DNA from: an uncultured Clostridia bacterium
GTDB taxonomy: Bacteria > Bacillota > Clostridia > UBA1381
Direction of reading: 5' to 3'
Assembly (NCBI GenBank): GCA_934476675.1
Contig: CAKSOE010000002.1
Location: 92,625 to 156,624, forward strand
Length of the DNA stretch: 64,000 bases
Under the pieces are notes generated by a model. That model did no database searches. It saw nothing but the letters and a program-made list of their open reading frames with translations, and was not told where the DNA came from. Below are positions 42,554 to 49,786 of the stretch, piece after piece. Within the stretch, counting starts at the first letter, position 1; each line of letters starts with the position of its first letter. The translations under genes and the position numbers were made by a program.

Positions 42554-43237
42554 ATGGTGATGTGCTGTTATTTTCTGTGTTTTATAGTGTATAGCTTTAT
42601 CGGGTGGACATATGAGTGTGTTTTTTATTCGGTACAGCACGGAAAATTTGTGAACAGCGGCTTTTTGAACGGATGCCTTTGCCCTATATACGGTATGGGA
42701 GCGTGGTTGATTTTGATATTTTTGGGTAATATTGAAAATATGTTTGCGCTGTTTGCGGCCGGAATGGTTGTAACGGGTGTTTTGGAATATTTTACTTCGT
42801 GGTTTTTGGAAAAAATGTTTCATCAGCGCTGGTGGGATTACACCGAATGGGCATTTAATATTAACGGCAGGGTGTGTCTTTTGGGCGCTCTGGCGTTCGG
42901 AACGATGTCGGTTCTGCTTGTGAAAATAATTAATCCGTTTACAATGCGTATTATAATGGGAATAAAACCTGAATATACATATATTCTTACGGTGTTGGCG
43001 GCTGTTTTAACGCTTACGGATACGATTATAACGGTAAAAAATATCGATATAGCGCCGGAAAAACTTTGGTTTGTACAGAAACAGTCGGAATTAGTAAAAA
43101 AATATAAGCTTAATTTCAGAAATTGGCTTGCAGATTGGCCGGAAAACGGGGAAAACGGCGGTATTATTGACTGGATAAATACATCGGAGAATGAAGAAGG
43201 TTTTGTAGATAGAATTAAAAGAATGATTTCTAAATAA
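42554..43237 (+). CDS. PF06541 (putative ABC-transporter type IV) membrane protein
   Basis: 227 residues with about five membrane helices. Family strings are FIVYSFIGWTYECVFYSV, FVNSGFLNGCLCPIYGMG, GVLEYFTSWFLEKMF, RWWDYTEWAFNINGRVCL and LGALAFGTMSVLLVKII. Despite the database name, no ABC ATPase partner is nearby and the function is unknown. The last 50 residues are a charged cytoplasmic tail. The ribosome site (GAAAGG) is distant and weak, suggesting translational coupling with the HD gene. Confidence 0.82.
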   Translation: MVMCCYFLCFIVYSFIGWTYECVFYSVQHGKFVNSGFLNGCLCPIYGMGAWLILIFLGNIENMFALFAAGMVVTGVLEYFTSWFLEKMFHQRWWDYTEWAFNINGRVCLLGALAFGTMSVLLVKIINPFTMRIIMGIKPEYTYILTVLAAVLTLTDTIITVKNIDIAPEKLWFVQKQSELVKKYKLNFRNWLADWPENGENGGIIDWINTSENEEGFVDRIKRMISK

Positions 43238-43253
43238 TAGGACAAGCACATAT

Positions 43254-43296
43254 AAGCTTAAAATTCATGTGTGCATGAATTTTAAGCTTTATTTTT
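43254..43296. terminator. Terminator after PF06541 gene
   Basis: Perfect 16-bp stem AAGCTTAAAATTCATG / CATGAATTTTAAGCTT, loop TGTG, then TATTTTT. Confidence 0.9.
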
Positions 43297-43419
43297 ATGC
43301 GGTTTGCTGCATAATCAAAATATAGTGGATAGATTTGATAAAATAAAGGAAGATTTTTTCTTGAATACGGTATATAATTAGCAAAAGAGGTAAACAAGTG
43401 ACGAAAGGAAAGATATAAT

Positions 43420-44328
43420 ATGCACTTTAATGACAGAGATGAAATCATTGCCCTTACACCGCAGTGGAAAGGGGAGAGGTTTGACGACGGCAGACCCAAA
43501 GTGGAGGATAAATATTTAAAAGCGCTGAAAAAACTTACTCTTGAAGAAGTTTGGAAACCGATATTTGTAAAGGGATATGAAAGTCAGTTTGAGGGAAGAC
43601 TGCACATACTTCATGATGACGGCAGAAAGCTTATAGGACGTGCGGTAACGGCAACATACTGCCCGTTCAGACCAGACCTTGATGAGGTGGTAAAAGAAAC
43701 AGGCAGAAGCGAAAACCGTACGGGAACATATAATCAATGGGTAATTGACAACTTGCAGGAGGGTGATGTCCCTGTAATAGATATGTACGATAAGATATAT
43801 AAAGGAACGTTTCTCGGCGGAAATCTTACGACGGCGCTGAAAAACAAAACGAAAAACGAAAACGGCGGTGCGGTAATCTGGGGCGGAATACGCGATACGG
43901 AGCAGATGAAAAAGGTTAAAGATACGCAGGTTTATTATCGAGGGATTGACCCGACGCCGATAAGAAATTTCATTATGACGGGATATAATACTGCCACAAG
44001 AATCGGAAATGCGGTATGTCTGCCTGGTGACGTTGTATTCGGTGCAGGGGGCGGAGTACTGTTTATACCGTCGCATCTGGTTGAAGAAGTAGTCGGCGGA
44101 GCGGCAAAGACGCAGGTTAAGGATTTGTTCGGGTTTGAGATGATTACGCTTAATAAATTTACAACTGCGCAAATAGATAAAAATACATGGACAAAAGAAA
44201 TGCTTGATTTGCTTATGGAATTTATTGAAAAAGACGAGCGTGCGGCAGAATATCGCGGTATGGATTGGTCACATGAATATGATTTGGCTATAAACGGTGA
44301 CCCGAATGATACACAATCGGCGTTGTAA
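43420..44328 (+). CDS. RraA-family protein (aldolase / demethylmenaquinone methyltransferase-like fold)
   Basis: 302 residues. The RraA-like core runs about 55-235, with LIGRAVTATYCPFRPD, LQEGDVPVIDMYDK, NGGAVIWGGIRDTEQMKKV (the Arg-Asp of the active site), YNTATRIGNAVCLPGDVVFGA and LFIPSHLVEEVV. Proteins of this long form occur in Firmicute sugar-acid loci and may act as 4-hydroxy-2-oxoacid aldolases or decarboxylases; the RNase E regulator function does not apply here. Extra segments at both ends exceed the basic 160-residue fold. It is monocistronic. Confidence 0.82.
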   Translation: MHFNDRDEIIALTPQWKGERFDDGRPKVEDKYLKALKKLTLEEVWKPIFVKGYESQFEGRLHILHDDGRKLIGRAVTATYCPFRPDLDEVVKETGRSENRTGTYNQWVIDNLQEGDVPVIDMYDKIYKGTFLGGNLTTALKNKTKNENGGAVIWGGIRDTEQMKKVKDTQVYYRGIDPTPIRNFIMTGYNTATRIGNAVCLPGDVVFGAGGGVLFIPSHLVEEVVGGAAKTQVKDLFGFEMITLNKFTTAQIDKNTWTKEMLDLLMEFIEKDERAAEYRGMDWSHEYDLAINGDPNDTQSAL

Positions 44329-44351
44329 TAGTATATGCCTTCTATAATTTT

Positions 44352-44392
44352 AAAAGGACGCACACATTAAATAAACGGTGCGTCCTTTTTTG
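44352..44392. terminator. Terminator between the RraA-family gene and the SLH gene
   Basis: Perfect 12-bp stem AAAAGGACGCAC / GTGCGTCCTTTT followed by TT. Confidence 0.85.
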
Positions 44393-44438
44393 TGATATTG
44401 TGAATGGAGAGAAGATTTTTACAGCCGTTTGAAAACTG

Positions 44439-47006
44439 TTATTTTATTATAACAATTTCCCGAATGACGTCCTTATAGAATTTAATGAATACTCTGTTGT
44501 TTTCGTCCTTGTCAAAGCTCTGAATGTCCTTAACTGCGGCAATGTTGATGTTATTTTTTGAAACCTGAGTGTCAACCTCGTAAACATTCACGTTTTCGGG
44601 AATTGAATAGTTAGCTACGCTGCCGTCATTAACGGTTACATTAATGGTATTTGAGAACTTCTTTGTAACCTTTCCGTATACGGTAGTAAGATTCTCTGAT
44701 GGAGTCAGAGTTGTCTCAGTGTTCTTTGTTTTAATATCCATTAATACACGTATGCTTGTGATTTCTCCGGCGGAATTTGTTCTGTACTGGATGAGGTCGC
44801 CGGCTTCAAGCTTGCTGCCGCCGTCTTTTACAAGAACTTTATCGGATTCTGCATATATTGACTGTTCCTTGCCGTTTATAAGGGCACGGAGCATATCCGT
44901 TTCTTCATCATCCGAATTTGACGCAGTCACGATGCTCTTAACTACTGCAAGCGGTGAATCGGCATTTGCGGTAATTGCTGAATTTGTCAGAACGACAACC
45001 TTTGCCGTATAATTTTCGCTCATGTCATAGATTGACGCATCATATGACTGCTCATCCTCAAAAATATCTTTTTGACGGATTGTATAATCGGCGCTGTCGT
45101 CTGTGATTTCAAAAATTATTGTATTATCCGAAATCCTTACATTGCCGAGTTTTGATGTTGAAGCATTGTATTTTGCATTTGTAAGCTCATAATTCTTTGT
45201 GAAGTTTTCAATATCCACAGCGCCTGTTGAAGTGTTATCCTTGGCTGTTTCGATTGAAATAAGCTTACCGTCGGCATTGGTTGAGAAAGTTACAAGCTGC
45301 TTTGTTGTAGAGGAACCGTTATTGTTAAGCTCCTTAACGGCATTTTCCGCCCTAGTACCGCTCTTGCCGTTAAACTTTATCTTTTCGGCAGCCGTAAATG
45401 TTTCTTCCTTACCGTCTTTGGTAAACAGCTTAAATATGCTGTTTTCATCTGTATTTGTGTTTGTATATGCTCTTACAAGGTATGCGTAGCCGGAGCTGAG
45501 TCTGGAAGATGTGTCGATAGCGGCGATTTTGCCCTCTGCATCAAGATAGAACACACCGTCAAGTCCTACATTTATTGAATCGGGATAGCTGTTTGCGATT
45601 TTATACTGCTTGTCGCCGATATAAACGCCGTCCTTATCCTTGGCAGAAACCTTACCCACTATCGGGTTACGTGTTACTATGATGTTGTAAAGTTCATTAT
45701 CGAGACTCTTTGCAACCGAAAGCACATCATACTCTTTAAGCTCTGAAAGCTCAATATCAAATCCGCCGAGTGTGAGCGTGTAATCAACTGAGTCATCAAG
45801 CTTTATTGAAGTGTTTCCGTATTTGCCGGAAATTCTCTTAGAAGCGCTTACCTCGTCAACAACGATATTTTCATACTTTGTCACAAATACAATTTCATAT
45901 TTGCCGTCGCTGTCAGCGTCAAGCAGTGTAACATTACCGCTGACGTCTGTCATGTCAAGCTGCTGCTTGTCAAAAGCTTCGTACTTTCCATTGTAAATCA
46001 TTATAGGATCAGAATTAATCTCTGCAGCGGCTGTTTTTGTGTCTGAGCCGCTTGTGAAGTATTCAACCGCAGTATTTCCGTTTTTCGTTGTAAGCTTTGA
46101 GAATGACTCGGAGTCAATCTTAATTGTTTTGTTTTTGCTTGCAATAGGGAGTGCAAGAATAACCTCGTCATCACCGGAAGTTATTTCCTGTACATAGTAA
46201 GTCACGTTATAACCGAGAAGATTGCTGAGATTTGTGCGTGACTTGTACGTTTTGTCACCGATAGTTACCTGATCCTTGCCGAGAGAAGACGAGCCTGTTA
46301 CAGATGCCTTTTCAACAGCCTTTATCTGACCGGTCGATTTTGTAACTTTAAGCTTATCGCCGAGCAGTGTCTTTTCCGTAACCTGATATGATGAAGAACT
46401 GCCGAATTCCTTCTGCTCCATGAGCTTTACTTCAAGAGCGTTTGACGTAAGATATGCAACGTTTCCTCTTGTGATTTTTTCGGCAGCTGTAGCCTGCACG
46501 TTTTTTGACAAGCCGTTTGAAGTTCCGACTGCCATATAACCTGTTGGATAGCCGCCGTTTTCGTTAGCTGAAACGGCATAGCCTGTTGCACGTACCATGA
46601 TAGCCATAGCCTCCGCGTAGCTTATGTTATCATTAGGTCTGAATTTGCCGTCGCCGTCACCCTCGATAAGTCCGAGTGAGGTTGCGATATTAATATATCC
46701 GTTTGCCCAGTGGTCGTTTGCAACGTCTGTAAACTGCGAAGTCCCCTTTGCCGCATCGGCTGCTGCATCGAGCGCCATTGCGTGAACCGCCATTTTGGCA
46801 ACCTCTGAACGGATAATTGTATCCTCCAGTCTGAACTGACCGTTTTCATCGCCGTTCATGATTCCCAGGGCAGCCAGTATCTGCACGGGTTCTTCGTAAC
46901 GGGTTCCGGCTACGTCCGCAGGGATTGCTGCTAATGACGGTATAGCCGGGAGAAATACCGATACCGCCGCTGCGGAGCATAAAAACTTCTTTAATGAATT
47001 GTTCAT
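44439..47006 (-). CDS. S-layer homology (SLH) domain surface protein, 855 aa
   Basis: Signal peptide (1-27, ending PAIPSLAA) and SLH repeats at the N terminus: LAALGIMNGDENGQFRLEDT, the best-conserved repeat with DHWANGYINIATSLGLIEGD, and a weak third ending AYLTSNALEVKLM. SLH domains bind pyruvylated secondary wall polymer. The remaining 650 residues are beta-rich with Asp, Ser, Thr and Lys, without a catalytic domain I know. It shares layout and several segments with the 981-residue SLH protein at 49787 (for example TLLGDKLKV against TLLNDYLNV), so they are paralogues. GGAGG precedes the ATG. Confidence 0.9.
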   Translation of the reverse strand: MNNSLKKFLCSAAAVSVFLPAIPSLAAIPADVAGTRYEEPVQILAALGIMNGDENGQFRLEDTIIRSEVAKMAVHAMALDAAADAAKGTSQFTDVANDHWANGYINIATSLGLIEGDGDGKFRPNDNISYAEAMAIMVRATGYAVSANENGGYPTGYMAVGTSNGLSKNVQATAAEKITRGNVAYLTSNALEVKLMEQKEFGSSSSYQVTEKTLLGDKLKVTKSTGQIKAVEKASVTGSSSLGKDQVTIGDKTYKSRTNLSNLLGYNVTYYVQEITSGDDEVILALPIASKNKTIKIDSESFSKLTTKNGNTAVEYFTSGSDTKTAAAEINSDPIMIYNGKYEAFDKQQLDMTDVSGNVTLLDADSDGKYEIVFVTKYENIVVDEVSASKRISGKYGNTSIKLDDSVDYTLTLGGFDIELSELKEYDVLSVAKSLDNELYNIIVTRNPIVGKVSAKDKDGVYIGDKQYKIANSYPDSINVGLDGVFYLDAEGKIAAIDTSSRLSSGYAYLVRAYTNTNTDENSIFKLFTKDGKEETFTAAEKIKFNGKSGTRAENAVKELNNNGSSTTKQLVTFSTNADGKLISIETAKDNTSTGAVDIENFTKNYELTNAKYNASTSKLGNVRISDNTIIFEITDDSADYTIRQKDIFEDEQSYDASIYDMSENYTAKVVVLTNSAITANADSPLAVVKSIVTASNSDDEETDMLRALINGKEQSIYAESDKVLVKDGGSKLEAGDLIQYRTNSAGEITSIRVLMDIKTKNTETTLTPSENLTTVYGKVTKKFSNTINVTVNDGSVANYSIPENVNVYEVDTQVSKNNINIAAVKDIQSFDKDENNRVFIKFYKDVIREIVIIK

Positions 47007-47143
47007 ATAAAACCTCCTTGCCGCTTTTAGCGGCCAACCGGGGGTAACCCCCTTAACCTTAATACATAGCGCCTGAACCGGCTGAGAAACATATTCTGCA
47101 AATGAAAATGCATTCTTGGTTTTATGTTAACCGCCGTTCACGG
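47007..47143 (-). promoter_or_regulatory. Hairpin-rich 5' leader of the SLH gene
   Basis: On the minus strand the transcript would carry about 135 untranslated bases with two tight hairpins near the start: GGGGGTTACCCCC and GCCGCTAAAAGCGGC, the latter ending just before AAGGAGG. Such stems can stabilise abundant S-layer mRNAs or tune ribosome access. No known riboswitch class was recognised. Confidence 0.5.
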
Positions 47144-47148
47144 ATATT

Positions 47149-47177
47149 ATATTACACTATGATGTCCGTAAAATCAA
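47149..47177 (-). promoter_or_regulatory. Promoter of the SLH gene
   Basis: TTGATT, 17-bp spacer, TAATAT on the minus strand. Confidence 0.65.
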
Positions 47178-47226
47178 GCTGTAAGTTATGGAAGTTGAGG
47201 AAATATGTCAATTCTTCATGTATATT

Positions 47227-47574
47227 TTAATACAGCGGAATGATAAGCTTATCCCCGGAATATAGGGAGGTATCGGTCATATGGTTAAGGCGTATGATGT
47301 CATCGACAATTTTACGTACGTCTCTGCCGGCGGGATTGTTTTCGCGGGCTATATCCCAAAGGGTATCTCCGGAAGCAACGGTTATTGTATATGTATCGCT
47401 GTATCGTGATGCCGTTGCGGATTTTATGCCGCACAGTACCGTAGTAAAAATAATGCACAGCGTGCAGAAGAAAGCAAATCGTCTTTTATTAACGATTTTT
47501 ATGTGCTTTTTTGATTTCTTTTTTCTTGAAGCGCCGTTGTGAGCGAGCCTTTTATTATAAGTACGGTTATTCAT
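47227..47574 (-). CDS. LysM-domain membrane protein, YneA-like SOS cell-division inhibitor
   Basis: 115 residues from the ATG at 47574, eight bases behind AGGAGG. A strongly basic N terminus precedes one membrane helix (about residues 32-50, FAFFCTLCIIFTTVLCGI), then an extracellular LysM repeat (about 64-113: YTITVASGDTLWDIARENN ... LYSGDKLIIPLY). The size, single helix and C-terminal LysM are those of YneA, the SOS-induced division suppressor of Bacillus. The promoter overlaps LexA-like boxes, which supports this. lexA is not adjacent, unlike the Bacillus lexA-yneA pair. Confidence 0.8.
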   Translation of the reverse strand: MNNRTYNKRLAHNGASRKKKSKKHIKIVNKRRFAFFCTLCIIFTTVLCGIKSATASRYSDTYTITVASGDTLWDIARENNPAGRDVRKIVDDIIRLNHMTDTSLYSGDKLIIPLY

Positions 47575-47591
47575 TTTCACTACCTCCTGTG

Positions 47592-47668
47592 CGAATGTCT
47601 GTTCGGTCTATAAGTAAAATATACCACAACAAACGTTCGTTGTCAATACAAAAACGAAATTTTGTTCG
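47592..47668 (-). promoter_or_regulatory. Three LexA-like boxes around the YneA-like promoter
   Basis: On the minus strand: CGAACAAAATTTCG (47655-47668, upstream of -35), CGAACGTTTGTTG (47627-47639, inside the promoter spacer) and CGAACAGACATTCG (47592-47605, in the leader). Compared with CGAACRNRYGTTYG the first and third differ at one position of the outer half-sites, and the second keeps CGAAC-N4-GTT. The promoter itself is TTGACA (47641-47646), 17 bases, TATATT (47618-47623). Confidence 0.75.
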
Positions 47669-47761
47669 ACAAAATGAAAATTTAGTTAAAATAACCAAAA
47701 CAATGTCGAATTTTTTTATAAAAGTTTTTTATTACAGACAATGAATTTCTTCGAAAAATGC

Positions 47762-47790
47762 TTGACATAAGATGTAAGCTGTGGTAAAAT
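47762..47790 (+). promoter_or_regulatory. Promoter of rpsB-tsf
   Basis: TTGACA, 17-bp spacer, TAAAAT, followed by a 105-base leader. Confidence 0.8.
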
Positions 47791-47799
47791 AATTTGGTA

Positions 47800-47895
47800 T
47801 GAAAAATACGCACGCTTTCTGATCCGCAGGACTGTTGCCGTAATACGGCGGTTTTCGGAAATGATGGGGCGGAGGATTTAAAAACAAGGAGGAAA
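47800..47895 (+). promoter_or_regulatory. rpsB leader with paired elements
   Basis: TCCGC (47823-47827) can pair with GCGGA (47869-47873) around an inner GCCGT-AAT-ACGGC hairpin (47837-47849). Position and size fit an autoregulatory ribosomal-protein leader, but I could not assign it to a described class. Confidence 0.4.
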
Positions 47896-47901
47896 AAGAA
47901 A

Positions 47902-48654
47902 ATGGCAAACGTAATTTCAATGAAACAGCTTTTGGAAGCAGGTGTTCACTTCGGACACCAGACAAGAAGATGGAATCCTAAAATGGCGGAATACATCTTC
48001 ACGGAGAGAAACGGTATCTATATTATAGACCTTCAGAAAACCGTAAGAAAGGTAGAGGAGGCGTATTATTTCGTAAGAGATATCGCGGCAGCAGGCGAGA
48101 GCATATTGTTTGTAGGAACAAAGAAACAGGCTCAGGACTCAATTAAAGAAGAGGCTGAAAGAGTGGGAATGTACTATGTAAATGCAAGATGGCTCGGCGG
48201 TATGCTTACAAACTTCCAGACAATTCAGAAGAGAATTGACAGATTGGCTCAGATTAATAAGATGGAAGAGGAAGGCACATTCGATCTTCTTCCGAAGAAA
48301 GAAGTAATAAAGCTTAAAGCTCAGAGAGACAAGCTTGAAAAATACCTCGGCGGTATTAAGGAAATGAAGAAGCTTCCGGGCGCTATGTTTGTAGTAGACC
48401 CGAGAAAGGAAAAGATTGCAATTGCAGAAGCTAAAAAGCTTGGTATTCCGGTAGTTGCAATAGTTGATACAAACTGTGATCCGGACGAGGTTGATTATGT
48501 AATTCCGGGAAATGACGACGCTATCAGAGCCGTAAAATTAATCGCATCAACAATGTCAAACGCTATCATCGAAGGCAGACAGGGCGAGGACGCTCTTGTA
48601 GCCGACGAAGAAGATGCAAAGGTTAACGAAACAGACGAAGAGACAGAGGAATAA
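47902..48654 (+). CDS. rpsB: Ribosomal protein S2
   Basis: Small-subunit protein of 250 residues. The N terminus [26 protein letters not shown] is diagnostic, followed by [43 protein letters not shown] and [28 protein letters not shown]. It has an acidic C-terminal tail, common in Firmicutes. It is translated from an AAGGAGG site and is followed by tsf, the universal gene order. Confidence 0.98.
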   Translation: MANVISMKQLLEAGVHFGHQTRRWNPKMAEYIFTERNGIYIIDLQKTVRKVEEAYYFVRDIAAAGESILFVGTKKQAQDSIKEEAERVGMYYVNARWLGGMLTNFQTIQKRIDRLAQINKMEEEGTFDLLPKKEVIKLKAQRDKLEKYLGGIKEMKKLPGAMFVVDPRKEKIAIAEAKKLGIPVVAIVDTNCDPDEVDYVIPGNDDAIRAVKLIASTMSNAIIEGRQGEDALVADEEDAKVNETDEETEE

Positions 48655-48685
48655 TTGATAAACGATTAAACAGGAGGTAACTAAC

Positions 48686-49588
48686 ATGGCATTTACAGCT
48701 GCTGATGTAAAAGAATTGAGAGAAATGACAGGCTGCGGTATGATGGACTGCAAAAAGGCTCTTGCCGAAGCTGACGGCGATAAGGAAAAGGCCGTTGATA
48801 TATTGAGAGAAAAGGGTATGGCTAAGGCCGTTAAAAAGGCAGGCCGCATTGCATCGGAGGGTATAGTTAAGGATTATATTGACGGCAATGTCGGTGTTGT
48901 TGTTGAGGTTAACGCCGAAACGGATTTTGTTGCTAAAAACGATCAGTTTATTGAGTTTGTAACAGATGTTGCAAAGACAATCGCTGAAAAGAATCCTGCT
49001 GATGTTGAAGCTTTAAAGGCAGAGACAATTTCGGGCGGAAGCCAGACAGTAGGCGATGCCTTGACGGAAAAAATCGCAAAAATCGGTGAAAACATGAACA
49101 TCAGACGTTTTGCACGTTATGAAGGAACAGTTGCTTCATATATTCACGGCGGCGGAAGAATAGGCGTTCTTGTTAAGTTTGATACAGATTGCGCAGATAA
49201 GCCGGGATTTGATGAATTTGCAAAGAATATTGCAATGCAGATTGCGGCAGCAGGAGCTGAATATCTTGACCGTGATTCGGTTCCGGCTGACAGGGTTGAG
49301 CATGAAAAGGAAATTCTTGCGGCACAGGCCAAGAACGAAGGCAAGCCGGACAATATAATCGAGAAGATGATAATCGGCCGTATCAATAAGTTCTATAAGG
49401 AAGTATGCCTTGTTGACCAGGAATATATCAAGGACGGAGATCTTTCGGTAGCAAAGTATGTTCAGCAGACTGCAAAAGAGCTGGGCGGCAGCATTAAGAT
49501 TGTTGATTATACACGTTTTGAAAAGGGCGAGGGTCTTGAAAAGAAGAGCGAGGATTTCGCCGCAGAAGTTGCATCAATGATTAAATAA
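48686..49588 (+). CDS. tsf: Elongation factor Ts
   Basis: 300-residue nucleotide-exchange factor for EF-Tu. N-terminal DVKELREMTGCGMMDCKKAL is the family signature, followed by AVDILREKGMAKAVKKAGRIASEG and EVNAETDFVAKNDQF. The C-terminal core has YIHGGGRIGVLVKF and MQIAAAGAEYLDRDSVP. It forms a two-gene operon with rpsB and ends at a terminator. Confidence 0.98.
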   Translation: MAFTAADVKELREMTGCGMMDCKKALAEADGDKEKAVDILREKGMAKAVKKAGRIASEGIVKDYIDGNVGVVVEVNAETDFVAKNDQFIEFVTDVAKTIAEKNPADVEALKAETISGGSQTVGDALTEKIAKIGENMNIRRFARYEGTVASYIHGGGRIGVLVKFDTDCADKPGFDEFAKNIAMQIAAAGAEYLDRDSVPADRVEHEKEILAAQAKNEGKPDNIIEKMIIGRINKFYKEVCLVDQEYIKDGDLSVAKYVQQTAKELGGSIKIVDYTRFEKGEGLEKKSEDFAAEVASMIK

Positions 49589-49600
49589 GTCAAATAGAAA

Positions 49601-49636
49601 TATGACACGGCTTTCGGTGGCTGTGTCATATTTTTG
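49601..49636 (+). terminator. Terminator of rpsB-tsf
   Basis: TATGACAC ... GTGTCATA stem followed by TTTTTG. Confidence 0.82.
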
Positions 49637-49720
49637 TGCAAAAATTTAAAAGTGATGAGTGCCAAATCAGGGAATATATGGTCAAATGCAAAATATTATA
49701 ATATTTTTATAATATTTTGA

Positions 49721-49749
49721 TTGACTAAACGGATTAAAGATGTTATAAT
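49721..49749 (+). promoter_or_regulatory. Promoter of the 981-aa SLH gene
   Basis: TTGACT, 17-bp spacer, TATAAT. Confidence 0.8.
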
Positions 49750-49786
49750 TTAATTATAGTTATGAAATAGGAAAGGAAGTAAAGAA

